64,000 bases of DNA from CAZVPF01 sp964628195. GTDB taxonomy: Bacteria; Planctomycetota; Phycisphaerae; Sedimentisphaerales; Anaerohalosphaeraceae. The stretch lies in the NCBI GenBank assembly GCA_964628195.1, contig CAZVPF010000015.1:13061-77060 (forward strand), written 5' to 3'. Under the pieces are notes generated by a model, which saw only the letters and a program-made list of their open reading frames with translations, was not told the DNA's origin and ran no database searches. A program made the position numbers and the translations under genes. Positions 1-8,532 of the stretch are shown piece after piece; position 1 is the stretch's first letter, and each line of letters starts with the position of its first letter.

Positions 1-960
1 AACCCGTTCGGTGGCGGCAATAAGCTGATGTTCCGCGGCGAGTAAATCAGGACGCCTGTCAAGAAGCGAAGCGGCAAGCCCTGCTGGGACAGCTTCCGGG
101 GCCGGCATGGCGGGCAGTGTCAATCCGGGCATAGCTGCTGCGCCCGGGCGACGGCCGAGAAGCACATCCAGAGCGTGCCTTGCATCCGAGAGCGATTTTT
201 CTATCTCTAAAAGCGTCGCCTTTGACGAGGCAAGGTTCTCCCTCGCGAGGTAAACATCCACCGGGCTTACAAGACCGTTTTCGTAGCGGCGTTCTATAAT
301 CTCGAGGCTTCGCTGCCAGTTCTCAATATTATAGTTTGCGATCCGCAGCAGCCGATGCTGTGTTGAAATTGTTATCCGTGTCTTAACGACCTGCGCGATT
401 AACGTATGTGCAAGGGCCAGCCGCGAATACCCGGTTGCGAACAGGTCGTTAAATGCGGCTGCTTCACCGCGTTTGAGCTTTCCGAAAACGTCGAACACAT
501 AACTAATGTTAAGGTCCTGTGAATACGTAGTGGTGGTTGAATTTATCCGCCTGCTGCCCAGGCCCGCGAATGAGGACAGCGCACGCGTCCTGCCCGCGCT
601 GTATGAAATATCCGGAAGACGCAAGCCCTTTGCCCTTTCGAGAAGTGCCTGCGACCTTTCAAGATTTGCCGTTGCCGCAATAAGCGAACGGTTGTTTTGC
701 AGCGCCGCGTCCACCAGGACCGGGATGCACGGGTCGCCGAGATCGGCCCACCACTTGCCCGAACTCAAAGGGAGGTTCGGGTCGTACCACTGCTCGGGGA
801 GGTTCTCGAATTTCGAAATGTCGTCTGCGATGGTGTCGGGCCTTGTATAATCCGGACCGACCATGCAGCCGGAAACAGACAGCAGAAAAAATGCGAAGCA
901 AATCGCAAGAATATTAAACTGCAAAACCTTATTGAAAAATTTTTGCTTTTTGTGAGGCAT
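1..960 (-). CDS. RND efflux outer-membrane lipoprotein (NodT/OprM type), 3' end cut by window edge
   Basis: Outer-membrane channel component of a tripartite RND multidrug pump. I translated it directly: the frame starts at the ATG complementary to 958-960 and stays open to base 1, about 320 codons, so the C-terminus is outside the window. A hydrophobic signal ending in the lipobox SVSGC puts the lipid-carrying Cys at residue 32, and the mature start MVGPDYTRP is typical of this family. Near the left edge RRPDLLAAEHQLIAATERV matches the strongly conserved second-half OprM/NodT signature. It lies 2 bases behind the tetR gene on the same strand, so both are probably cotranscribed. The membrane-fusion protein and RND pump genes would be expected just off the left edge. 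The family is clear; the exported substrate is unknown. Confidence 0.9.
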   Translation of the reverse strand, partial: MPHKKQKFFNKVLQFNILAICFAFFLLSVSGCMVGPDYTRPDTIADDISKFENLPEQWYDPNLPLSSGKWWADLGDPCIPVLVDAALQNNRSLIAATANLERSQALLERAKGLRLPDISYSAGRTRALSSFAGLGSRRINSTTTTYSQDLNISYVFDVFGKLKRGEAAAFNDLFATGYSRLALAHTLIAQVVKTRITISTQHRLLRIANYNIENWQRSLEIIERRYENGLVSPVDVYLARENLASSKATLLEIEKSLSDARHALDVLLGRRPGAAAMPGLTLPAMPAPEAVPAGLAASLLDRRPDLLAAEHQLIAATERV

Positions 961-962
961 TG

Positions 963-1631
963 TCAGGACTTCCTTTCAATTGACCTGATTGCCGCTGCAG
1001 TAAATTCAACAATATGCTCTACAAACTTTTTTCGTTCGAGTATTTTTTTCTGGCCGGCATTTGAGAGCATGACCTCAACCCTTAAAATGTGAATAAGCTG
1101 GCCAATGTAAGAATGGATGCAAAGCATGATTTTTTCCTCGCTTAAATTCGGGCAGAACTCTCGGACGGCGGGGATGAACTTTTCCATGACCGGGCCTATT
1201 GCGTAGTCATAGAAAACCGTTCTTTCCAGCCGCGGAACCAGCATTTCCCATGTTATGAGTTTCATAAGGGCGATACTTTTTTCATCTGTGCCGAAAGGTT
1301 CGAGAAATGCCGCTGCGAATGAATTCAGCAGCTTTTCCAGGGTCCTTTGATCTTCGACCGCTGACATAACAGAGTCGATACTGGCGACGCGTATGTCTCG
1401 AATCAGTTTTAGCCGGCTGATGAAGAGTGCCTGGTAGAGCTTTTCCTTGGAGCCGAAATGGTAATTGACCGCAGCTACGTTGCAGCCGGCTTTTTGGGTT
1501 ATCTCCCGCACGGAAGTGCCGTCAAACCCCTTTTCACCAAAAAGAGACTCCGCCGCCCAAAGCAGACGGTCGCAAACGGTGATACCGGTTTCGTTTATGT
1601 CCATATTTTGTTTACTATTTAAATCGTTCAT
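963..1631 (-). CDS. TetR/AcrR-family transcriptional repressor, CecR-like C-terminal domain
   Basis: One-component repressor of 222 residues. The N-terminal TetR helix-turn-helix (about residues 20-66) includes GFDGTSVREITQKAGCNVAA followed by VNYHFGSKEKLY, the classic recognition-helix region. The rest is an alpha-helical ligand domain resembling the CecR/YbiH (DUF1956) C-terminal type. It precedes an efflux outer-membrane lipoprotein by 2 bases, the usual repressor-plus-pump arrangement. A 7-bp inverted repeat overlapping its promoter (1659-1683) suggests autorepression relieved by a toxic ligand. The first ATG was chosen; an internal Met at codon 10 has no better ribosome-binding site. Ligand unknown. 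Confidence 0.88.
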   Translation of the reverse strand: MNDLNSKQNMDINETGITVCDRLLWAAESLFGEKGFDGTSVREITQKAGCNVAAVNYHFGSKEKLYQALFISRLKLIRDIRVASIDSVMSAVEDQRTLEKLLNSFAAAFLEPFGTDEKSIALMKLITWEMLVPRLERTVFYDYAIGPVMEKFIPAVREFCPNLSEEKIMLCIHSYIGQLIHILRVEVMLSNAGQKKILERKKFVEHIVEFTAAAIRSIERKS

Positions 1632-1658
1632 TTTTGCTCATTGACAAACATCTGTTTC

Positions 1659-1683
1659 AAACGATAGAATAAAACAATCGTTT
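1659..1683. promoter_or_regulatory. Candidate TetR operator (inverted repeat)
   Basis: AAACGAT at 1659-1665 and its exact complement ATCGTTT at 1677-1683 are separated by 11 bases. The centre falls on the -10 element (1666-1671) of the minus-strand tetR promoter. Position and size fit an autoregulatory TetR operator. Seen in the sequence; binding is inferred. Confidence 0.6.
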
Positions 1684-1694
1684 AATTATGTCAA
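1666..1694 (-). promoter_or_regulatory. tetR-efflux promoter
   Basis: On the minus strand TTGACA (1694-1689) is followed after 17 bases by TATTCT (1671-1666). The start site would be about 1659, some 28 bases before the tetR ATG. The inverted repeat 1659-1683 lies across the -10 element. Confidence 0.55.
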
Positions 1695-1775
1695 CTGTTT
1701 TTTTATATTTTACAAAAATCTTTAATATTGTGGATTAATGTCCCCAGCAAGCTGCTTTTTACATAATTTTATTTA

Positions 1776-1804
1776 TTGACAATCTACCCTGAATGTCCGA
1801 TAAT
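1776..1804 (+). promoter_or_regulatory. Promoter of the FHA-GAF gene
   Basis: TTGACA at 1776-1781, a 17-base spacer and GATAAT at 1799-1804 form a near-consensus sigma-70 promoter. The predicted start near 1811 gives a leader of roughly 36 bases to the ATG at 1847. Confidence 0.6.
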
Positions 1805-1846
1805 TAAATAAAAGAGGAAAAAATTGTTTTGTCAGCGGAGAGTCTT

Positions 1847-2758
1847 ATGCGGCTGTCGATAAGCAAAGAAGGCAAAACGGTAAATGAGCTGCTCTTTGAA
1901 AAGGGCCCCATATACATCGGAAGGCAGATGGGCAGCCAGGTATTTCTGCCCGAAAGACAGGTTTCACGTCAGCATGCGGTTATTTACCAGGCCAAGAACC
2001 AGGTCTGGATGGTTGAGGACCTTGATTCATCAAACAAGACATACCTTAATGATCAGGCTATACATAAGTCGCAGCTTCAGCAAGGCGACGAAATACGTAT
2101 TTCCGATTACAACATGAAAGTTCTCTTTGATAATGACGGCAGGGATCCTCGGTTTTCGGGCAAGATTGGCGAAACGGTTATGGGGGAGACTATTTCAGGC
2201 GACTCACTGCTTGAGCAGAGCCTGGCAACTGCCAGCCACGAGGTGCGTCATGACCGGCTGGTAAGGAATGTTTCATCGAAAGACGCGCCGCTGAAGATTA
2301 CGACCCGCCGGCTGAAGGACTTTGCCGAGGCCTGCGAACGTATATGCAGGAGTATGGACCCGACGGAACTTCACGGTGTGGTTATCGAATTGCTTTTGAA
2401 CCAGCTAAGGGCGAATGAGGCATGGGCAGGGCTTAGAAAAGCTGCCGACGGACCGATGCAGGTCCAGGGCGGCAGGAGGATCGACACAAGGCGCGTTGAA
2501 CAGGACGGGCTGGCCCTAAACGACGCGATACCGGAAGCCATTGAAAAGCATGAATACCTGTTGTTTCCGCAGGTTTGGAAACAGGAAGGCGACCCGAAGG
2601 TCCGCTCGGCGGTAATAGTGCCGGTCATGGCAGGCAAAAAATGCTTCGGTGTTTTATACGCCGACAACTCGCTCGAACACGAGCATTACGACGTAAGTGA
2701 CCTTGATTACTTGATAGTGCTGTCAACGCATATCGCGGCTGTATTGCAGTACATCTGA
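1847..2758 (+). CDS. FHA domain protein with C-terminal GAF-like domain
   Basis: Probable phosphothreonine-reading signalling protein of 303 residues. The FHA domain fills the N-terminus: IYIGRQMGSQVFLPE, then QVSRQHAVI, then DLDSSNKTYLND carry the conserved Gly-Arg, Ser-x-x-His and Ser-Ser-Asn-x-Thr positions. The C-terminal 150 residues look like a GAF domain, including SAVIVPVMAGKKCFGVLYAD. No membrane segment is visible, so it should be cytosolic. The ATG at 1847 was preferred because GGAG lies 6 bases upstream; an in-frame TTG at 1829 would add six residues. FHA-GAF proteins often work beside Ser/Thr kinases, but no kinase gene is in the window, so the partner is unknown. Confidence 0.85.
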   Translation: MRLSISKEGKTVNELLFEKGPIYIGRQMGSQVFLPERQVSRQHAVIYQAKNQVWMVEDLDSSNKTYLNDQAIHKSQLQQGDEIRISDYNMKVLFDNDGRDPRFSGKIGETVMGETISGDSLLEQSLATASHEVRHDRLVRNVSSKDAPLKITTRRLKDFAEACERICRSMDPTELHGVVIELLLNQLRANEAWAGLRKAADGPMQVQGGRRIDTRRVEQDGLALNDAIPEAIEKHEYLLFPQVWKQEGDPKVRSAVIVPVMAGKKCFGVLYADNSLEHEHYDVSDLDYLIVLSTHIAAVLQYI

Positions 2759-2858
2759 ACTGCCATTATCTGTTATCTTTTGCCTGTCAACCCATTCACC
2801 CCTTATGCCTCATGGGTATGCCCCAGATCAAGAATTTAACCCAAATACCTGACAGGCG

Positions 2859-4709
2859 CTACCGGTACTCTGTTGGGAAATCTGATTTTAGACCAATCTT
2901 ATCATATTGCATGCGGGACTTATCGAATCCAGGCCTCCAGCTAACGTTTTCGGTAACAGCTGACTGTTCATTCTCTTTGCCGTTGGAGCGGAACTGTTTA
3001 TTGTGCACGTTCGTGATCTGGAAGTCTACAAAACGTTGATGCATAGTCTGACCGGGCCAATCGAGGAATATGCCGTCCGGCGGGATGTCCTTCATGTGCG
3101 GGGCGGCCCGAGTGTTGTCTATGGTGATCTGCCGATACGAATTGGTATAGGGACCATTCTCCTTGTTGACCAACGCAGCATGAATCGGAGCACAGTCCCC
3201 GCTGTCTTGGGAGCAATCGTAAATCCGTAGATACTTAAACAGGTTCCCCCCGGAGGGCGGACGGTTCGTTGCCGTGTTCGTTGGGGTCTGAGATGTGAAG
3301 CTCTCCGGGACGGAATTACCGCGCAGGGTGATCGCATAGCGTGGGGAGCGGAAAAGTTCAAAATGGGAAATTTCATTATCGCTTGCACTGTACATGTTAA
3401 TACAGGCGCAATAGATTGAGAGCTGGCCGACATCATGGATTTTGTTATTGCTCAATATGTTATGCTCAACGCGCGCCGCGTCCCCCGACTGCTCCATTAC
3501 CGGAGCCGACCAGTTGCTAAGTGTGATCCCGTTGACGCCCATCTGCTCGATCCAGCATCCGTAAACCAAGTGATGCCTGTTCTGCCCCACCATCATGATT
3601 CCATTGCGCCCGGAGTTCTTAAGATGACAGTTGCGAATCGTGATGCGCCCGGCGTTGTTCATCCAGACCAGGGCATGGTCCGTGTAACCCCATTCCTGTG
3701 CCCACCAGAAACGTGTGGGTGAGATGGCTTTTGTGTATTCAAGAGCCAGTCCGTCAACTTCAATATCATGCACGGGATCATCAAACGAAGCACCTTCGAA
3801 GCGAAGTATGTCCTCCAACACAGGCAGCACGATGTCCAAATCGTCGGGGTGTCCTTTTGATTGCGGGACCAGATAGAGGGCTTTTTCGGTGGTATCGAAA
3901 TAAAACTCGCCGGGAGCATCCAGAAATGCACGGTGCTCCTCCAGGAAATATCGGGCCCTGGCCCTGTCCCCTTTTGCTTCCCCGTAGGAGGGAACCATCG
4001 GCGTGTCGTCTCTGTCATTGTTAAAGGTTATTCTTCCGGTTGACCGATCAATCCTGGTGATTGAGCAGATCCAGCGGTGCCAGTCGCATTTACCCCAGGG
4101 AAAGATGTTGATCTTCATGGTTGCGAATTCGGAGGGCACCTTGGCGAGATCCTCTTGCCGGGCGATAATCCAGCTCTCTGTCGGGGTGGCTTGTTTCTTA
4201 GTTGATCCAGTTATTGAACTGAGATATGCGCCCGCGGCGGTGGGGAACTCGCGTTCATACACATAATTGGGATATCTGGCCTTGCGGATACGTTTGCCGG
4301 TTTCGTAGAGCGTGTGGCAGGTCCGGTTTTCGGGCAGGTGGATTTTCCATGTTTTGGAATCGACTTTAGTCCAGCCCGTAAGTCGTTTGCCGCCAAGCAG
4401 CCGGGCTTTGCCGGGGCCTTCGGAGCTGCGGTAGATGACTTTGCAGCCGTTGGCGCCGCTATCCTCGTTGGTGAAAGTGATGGTCTTGTCGAGAATGTAA
4501 TCGCCGGCGGCAATGTGAACAGTTATGTTATCTGTCATGGATTTATTTATTTTGCGGACGGATCGCTGAGCGCGGTGGATGGTCCGGAAAGGTTTAGCGG
4601 CAGTGCCAGGGTTGGCATCCGAGCCTTTAGGACTGACGTAATAGTCACGAGCCGGGCAGGCAAAGGCGAAAGTGAGAATAATGGTCAGAACAAGTGCTTT
4701 AGTATGCAT
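2859..4709 (-). CDS. Secreted right-handed parallel beta-helix protein, GH141-like
   Basis: Secreted protein of 616 residues with a signal peptide (hydrophobic residues 7-18, cleavage near ACPA-RD). The mature start DYYVSPKGSDANPGTAAKPF followed by RTIHRAQRSVR is the characteristic opening of GH141 and related pectate-lyase-like beta-helix hydrolases. Repeating right-handed helix rungs follow (DIEVDGLALEYT, ITIRNCHLKNSGRNGIMMVG, HLVYGCWIEQMGVNGITLSN). AGAGG sits 8 bases before the ATG. GH141 members act on fucosylated pectin or xylan, which fits the fucosidase, GH28 and sulfatases downstream. Catalytic residues cannot be assigned by eye, so lyase or noncatalytic binding function remains possible. 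Confidence 0.75.
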   Translation of the reverse strand: MHTKALVLTIILTFAFACPARDYYVSPKGSDANPGTAAKPFRTIHRAQRSVRKINKSMTDNITVHIAAGDYILDKTITFTNEDSGANGCKVIYRSSEGPGKARLLGGKRLTGWTKVDSKTWKIHLPENRTCHTLYETGKRIRKARYPNYVYEREFPTAAGAYLSSITGSTKKQATPTESWIIARQEDLAKVPSEFATMKINIFPWGKCDWHRWICSITRIDRSTGRITFNNDRDDTPMVPSYGEAKGDRARARYFLEEHRAFLDAPGEFYFDTTEKALYLVPQSKGHPDDLDIVLPVLEDILRFEGASFDDPVHDIEVDGLALEYTKAISPTRFWWAQEWGYTDHALVWMNNAGRITIRNCHLKNSGRNGIMMVGQNRHHLVYGCWIEQMGVNGITLSNWSAPVMEQSGDAARVEHNILSNNKIHDVGQLSIYCACINMYSASDNEISHFELFRSPRYAITLRGNSVPESFTSQTPTNTATNRPPSGGNLFKYLRIYDCSQDSGDCAPIHAALVNKENGPYTNSYRQITIDNTRAAPHMKDIPPDGIFLDWPGQTMHQRFVDFQITNVHNKQFRSNGKENEQSAVTENVSWRPGFDKSRMQYDKIGLKSDFPTEYR

Positions 4710-4809
4710 CTTGGTTACCTCTTTTTAGTTAACAATTCCCAGATACTCGACTTAAGTATCATAAGTGAATCCTTAAAAAAAACAAGGGTTTTTTAAAATT
4801 CCAATATTA

Positions 4810-6096
4810 TCAAACAAGAAAGTACGCCACCGAAAGTGCAGTTATTATCCACATCGCGGGTTTAACGTCGCGAACTCTGCCGCTGATCAGCTTTATTATC
4901 GTAAAAGAAATAAAACCGAGCGCAAGGCCCGTGCTGATCGAGTAGCTAAGCGCGATCATGACCATAATTATAAAAGCAGGCAGCGAGTTGCGTATATCCG
5001 AAAAGTCTATCCGGTGCACCTCTTTCATCATGAACAGCCCGACCATTATCAGCGCAGGCGCCGTCGCATAAGAAGGAACGACCGCGATAAGCGGCACAAA
5101 GAGAGCTGCAAAAAGAAACAGCACGCCCGTTACCACAGAGGTCAGCCCAGTCCTGCCGCCCTGCTCGATCCCAGCTGCTGATTCAATGTAAGATGTCGTC
5201 GTCGAGGTACCGCAAAGAGCGCCGAACATTGTAGCGGCGGCGTCGATCCCCAACAGCCTGTCGAGCGATTTTATCTCGCCCTTGCCGTCTACAAGCCCGG
5301 CGGAGTTTGAGCAGGCGATCAGGGTTCCCACACTGTCGAACATGTCTATGAACATAAGCGTAAAGATCGGCCCGATAAGGCTGAACTTCAATGCACCAGT
5401 TATATCGAGCTTAAAGGCTACCGGTAAAATATTCAGCCCCGACAATGACATCACCTTTTCGGGCGGTGAAACCTCCTTAAACATCAGGGCAAGGACAGTT
5501 GAAAAGGCAATCCCCGCCAGGAGCGAGCCCTTGAAACGCTTCATTTCCAAAAGTATCATCACAATAAGACCCGCCAGGCCTATTATAATCGGCCGGTCAA
5601 TGTCCGCTGCCTGGACGAGGGTGGCGGGGCTGTCAATTATAATACCGAGATTCTGCAAACCGATGAAGGTTATGAACAAACCAATCCCGACGGAGATCCC
5701 GGCGATAAGCGAACCGGGGATGGCATGGACCAGTTTTTTGCGAAGCCCGGCGGCAGTTAGAACAAGGAAAAACAGCCCTGAAAGAAACACCACACCAAGC
5801 GCGGTCTGCCAGGGTATCTTTTCACCGATCACAAGCGTAAAAGCAAAGAAGGCGTTAAGGCCCATACCCGGAGCCATCGCTATCGGTGCGTTCGCGATCA
5901 GGCCCACGGCAATGCTTGAAACAGCGGTAACAAGACATGTAACTACGATAAGCGCATTTTTATCCATTCCCGCAGATGAAAGAATGTCCGGATTCACAAA
6001 GATAATATACGCCATTGTCAAAAACGTGGTAATTCCCGCCAAGGTCTCTGTTTTTGGCGCGCTGGCCCGGGCACGAATGTCGAAAAGCTTGTTCAT
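4810..6096 (-). CDS. NCS2-family purine permease (AzgA/PbuG type)
   Basis: Polytopic inner-membrane importer, probably for adenine, guanine or hypoxanthine with protons. AGITTFLTMAYIIFVNPDIL and NAPIAMAPGMGLNAFFAF are hallmark NCS2/AzgA signatures, and about 12-14 hydrophobic segments span the 428 residues, the usual family length. The ATG complementary to 6094-6096 was chosen because AAAGGTG lies 6 bases upstream; an in-frame GTG at 6105 overlaps that ribosome-binding site. Transcribed divergently from the metal-permease gene at 6293. No purine-riboswitch core was recognised in the leader. The family is certain, the exact purine is not. Confidence 0.9.
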   Translation of the reverse strand: MNKLFDIRARASAPKTETLAGITTFLTMAYIIFVNPDILSSAGMDKNALIVVTCLVTAVSSIAVGLIANAPIAMAPGMGLNAFFAFTLVIGEKIPWQTALGVVFLSGLFFLVLTAAGLRKKLVHAIPGSLIAGISVGIGLFITFIGLQNLGIIIDSPATLVQAADIDRPIIIGLAGLIVMILLEMKRFKGSLLAGIAFSTVLALMFKEVSPPEKVMSLSGLNILPVAFKLDITGALKFSLIGPIFTLMFIDMFDSVGTLIACSNSAGLVDGKGEIKSLDRLLGIDAAATMFGALCGTSTTTSYIESAAGIEQGGRTGLTSVVTGVLFLFAALFVPLIAVVPSYATAPALIMVGLFMMKEVHRIDFSDIRNSLPAFIIMVMIALSYSISTGLALGFISFTIIKLISGRVRDVKPAMWIITALSVAYFLV

Positions 6097-6179
6097 TGCA
6101 TACACCTTTTGCTGAATAGAAAGTCCTTATTTAATACTTTTTTCGGCATAGACGGGATATTCATACAATTTTTTGGGCA

Positions 6180-6250
6180 ATGGGAATGAAAAGCCAGCCT
6201 GGTGCAAATATTTACTTGAACAACGCCGGGCATAAGGTTACCATTCCTGT
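6180..6250. promoter_or_regulatory. Structured intergenic element (three nested helices)
   Basis: Three nested complementary segments fold this intergenic stretch: 6180-6188 with 6242-6250 (9 bp including two wobble pairs), 6192-6195 with 6236-6239 (4 bp), and 6197-6202 with 6226-6231 (6 bp, one wobble). It ends 42 bases before the metal-permease ATG and is not followed by a U tract. GGGAAT (6182-6187), GGTGCAAAT (6201-6209) and CTGTGA (6247-6252) recall short pieces of the cobalamin riboswitch core, but the rest of that fold is missing. Strand and function are unproven. Confidence 0.4.
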
Positions 6251-6292
6251 GAGAATACAAATAAGACAATACTGAGATGAAAAGGGGTATTT

Positions 6293-7003
6293 ATGAACTC
6301 TGAAATAATTGCACTTACAATAACCGCAGCAACTATCGGTTTCGGTCATACACTTATGGGCCCGGACCATTACCTGCCCTTTATCGCTGTCAGCAAGGCG
6401 CGCGGCTGGTCGGCGTTAAAGACGTTTATAATAACTTTAATTTGCGGTTTAGGGCATGTGGGAAGCTCGGTGGTGCTTGGTTTTCTTGGTATAGGACTCG
6501 GCATAGTTGTCGGCAAACTGGAAGGTTTCGAGGCGTTCCGAGGCAACCTCGCAGGCTGGTTGCTTACGGGTTTTGGGCTTGCATACATGATATGGGGAAT
6601 CAAAAAAGCGATACGCAATAAGACGCATACACATTTTCATGTTCACGAAGACGACTCAAAGCAGGAACACACCCACGACCATGACGGCAGCGATGCGCAC
6701 ATTCACGTGAAGAAATCCTATAAGCAGCTCACACCGTGGATACTATTTACCATTTTCGTCTTCGGGCCCTGCGAGCCGCTTATACCTATACTGATGTACC
6801 CTGCAGCGCAAAACAGCATAGCAGGAGTTGTCCTCGTTACGCTCACCTTTGCCGGGGCGACAATACTGACAATGCTTGCTGTTGTAATGGCCGGCACTTT
6901 CGGGCTGGGTGCGATACATACGAACAAACTGGCTCGATTCAGCCACGCCCTGGCGGGCTTTACCATTTTCCTGTGCGGCATGGCTATCCAGATGGGACTT
7001 TAA
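6293..7003 (+). CDS. Membrane permease with NiCoT-like motif and His-rich loop (probable Ni/Co transporter)
   Basis: Six-helix inner-membrane protein of 236 residues. The first helix carries GFGHTLMGPDHYLPF, resembling the His-x4-5-Asp-His nickel/cobalt signature of NiCoT and UreH-type permeases. Helices 3 and 4 are joined by a strongly histidine-rich cytosolic or periplasmic loop (residues about 112-140: THTHFHVHEDD, EHTHDHDGSDAHIHV), suited to binding transition metals. The second half repeats a conserved FGPCEPLIPI segment. AAGGGG precedes the ATG by 5 bases. Annotation pipelines may label such proteins TauE/SafE-like sulfite exporters; the metal assignment rests on the motif and loop. A structured leader lies upstream. 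Confidence 0.7.
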   Translation: MNSEIIALTITAATIGFGHTLMGPDHYLPFIAVSKARGWSALKTFIITLICGLGHVGSSVVLGFLGIGLGIVVGKLEGFEAFRGNLAGWLLTGFGLAYMIWGIKKAIRNKTHTHFHVHEDDSKQEHTHDHDGSDAHIHVKKSYKQLTPWILFTIFVFGPCEPLIPILMYPAAQNSIAGVVLVTLTFAGATILTMLAVVMAGTFGLGAIHTNKLARFSHALAGFTIFLCGMAIQMGL

Positions 7004-7012
7004 CCCCCCTGC

Positions 7013-8509
7013 TCAAACATGCTGGTCCATCCAGGGTGTTCGGCGGTGCCAGTCTATCAAACGCTTTCGCAACTCAGCGGCAAGTTCCGATTGCTCACCG
7101 GTCCCGGCGAGATTGTTAAGCTGATACGGGTCCTTTTCAAGATCGTAAAAACAATACCTGTCGTCGACTATCGTCCGAAGGTCCTCGCCAAGCTGTATAC
7201 CATAAAGGTGTGTCAGTGTACGTATCCCTATCCTGCCGGCGGTTATCTCAATATAGGCCTCTTTGTTTTTGGGGACGTTTCCGTTCCCTGTAAGTACGGG
7301 GCAAAGATCTCTGCCCGGCAAGTCATCCGGCGAGTCGATTCCACAGAGCCCGAGCACCGAAGGCATCACATCGACCGTCTGAGCAACGAGGTCCGAACAA
7401 ACAGCTTTTTTTACACCGGGGCCGCGAATAATAAATGGTATCCGTATAGACTCTTCATACAAGAGCTGCTTGTTATACCTGTCATGGCTTCCGAGCATAT
7501 CACCATGGTCGGAAAGAAGCACAACTATCGTGTTTTCCTGCAAACCATTTTCACGGAGCGATTCCATCAGCCCGCCGACAAGATCGTCGGCCCAGGTTGA
7601 CAGGCCGTTATAGGCTGCTGTAAGATCACGCAGATCAAACCCCTCCGGCAAATTCTCCGCATATTCAAGGTGTTCCCTGTAATACAGATAATCCCACAAA
7701 TATATCCTGAACCACTGCTCGTTATGTGACATATTTCCATTCTTGTCATAAACGTTGGGCCGCACTTTCACTTCGTCCCTTTTGTACATTTGGGTATACT
7801 TTTTCGGTGCGTCAGCCAGAGGCATGTGCGGGGGGGAAATATTGTAGAAAAGGAAAAACGGTTTTTCACGCTTCCGTGAAAGATATTCCCGGACCTCATC
7901 GAGTTCAAACTCAGGGCTGAATTTGTCGGCGACGAACTTGCGTCCTTTGTGGTCAACGAATGTCTGGCCTGTGTGCCTGTGAGAGACCTTCGGATAAACA
8001 AACTCATCAAAACCCAAAAGCTGCGGCGCCGGATGTATATGCCACTTGCCTATGAGGCAGGTTTCATAACCCTTTTCGGCAAGAATTTCCGGCAGTGTCG
8101 TCTCTTTGAGCCAGTTCCTGACATTCACGGGATAATCGATAAGTACATGCTCGCCCTTTTCGTTGTGTTCGCCGTAGTTATCGAGAAAGCCCTGGCAGGT
8201 CCTGCTGAACCGGCCGGAAATAAGTGCGGACCTTGCGGGCATGCAAACGGGATTATTCGTTACGGCATGCTCGAATCTCATACCCTGCCCGGCCAGCTTA
8301 TCAATATTCGGTGTCCGAACCACCTCGCTGCCGTAACATCCGACCGAATGTGACCGCAACTGGTCGATCATGCATATCACCACGTTCGGCTTTTGACTGC
8401 TGAGGCGAGAATTATTACGGGAATCGCCAATACAACCGGTAATCGAGCCTGCAATAAACGTGATTCCGGCATACTTCAAAAAATCCCGCCTGTCAAATCC
8501 TGCAATCAT
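7013..8509 (-). CDS. Secreted sulfatase (type I, formylglycine), lipoprotein-like
   Basis: Sulfate-ester hydrolase of the alkaline-phosphatase superfamily, 498 residues. NNPVCMPARSALISGR contains the C-x-P-x-R maturation motif, with Cys89 expected to become formylglycine. The metal-binding start NVVICMIDQLRSHSVGCYG and the second-site motif VVLLSDHGDMLGSH are present. The N-terminus FDRRDFLKYAG is a twin-arginine-like signal and SITGC (residues 22-26) is a possible lipobox. The ATG at 8509 has GGAGG 5 bases upstream; a GTG two codons earlier would overlap it. It follows the phoD gene by 23 bases on the same strand, so they form an operon. Substrate unknown, probably a sulfated glycan. Confidence 0.92.
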   Translation of the reverse strand: MIAGFDRRDFLKYAGITFIAGSITGCIGDSRNNSRLSSQKPNVVICMIDQLRSHSVGCYGSEVVRTPNIDKLAGQGMRFEHAVTNNPVCMPARSALISGRFSRTCQGFLDNYGEHNEKGEHVLIDYPVNVRNWLKETTLPEILAEKGYETCLIGKWHIHPAPQLLGFDEFVYPKVSHRHTGQTFVDHKGRKFVADKFSPEFELDEVREYLSRKREKPFFLFYNISPPHMPLADAPKKYTQMYKRDEVKVRPNVYDKNGNMSHNEQWFRIYLWDYLYYREHLEYAENLPEGFDLRDLTAAYNGLSTWADDLVGGLMESLRENGLQENTIVVLLSDHGDMLGSHDRYNKQLLYEESIRIPFIIRGPGVKKAVCSDLVAQTVDVMPSVLGLCGIDSPDDLPGRDLCPVLTGNGNVPKNKEAYIEITAGRIGIRTLTHLYGIQLGEDLRTIVDDRYCFYDLEKDPYQLNNLAGTGEQSELAAELRKRLIDWHRRTPWMDQHV

Positions 8510-8532
8510 TTTCACCTCCAGAACTTACGCTT

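Noticed and set aside
6201..6292. Cobalamin riboswitch before the metal permease
   Set aside because: Only three short core words match; the B12 box, the CCCGC segment and the outer helices are absent. Kept only as an unclassified structured element.
6097..6292. Purine riboswitch for the NCS2 permease
   Set aside because: No purine-aptamer core or paired arms were found in the minus-strand leader.
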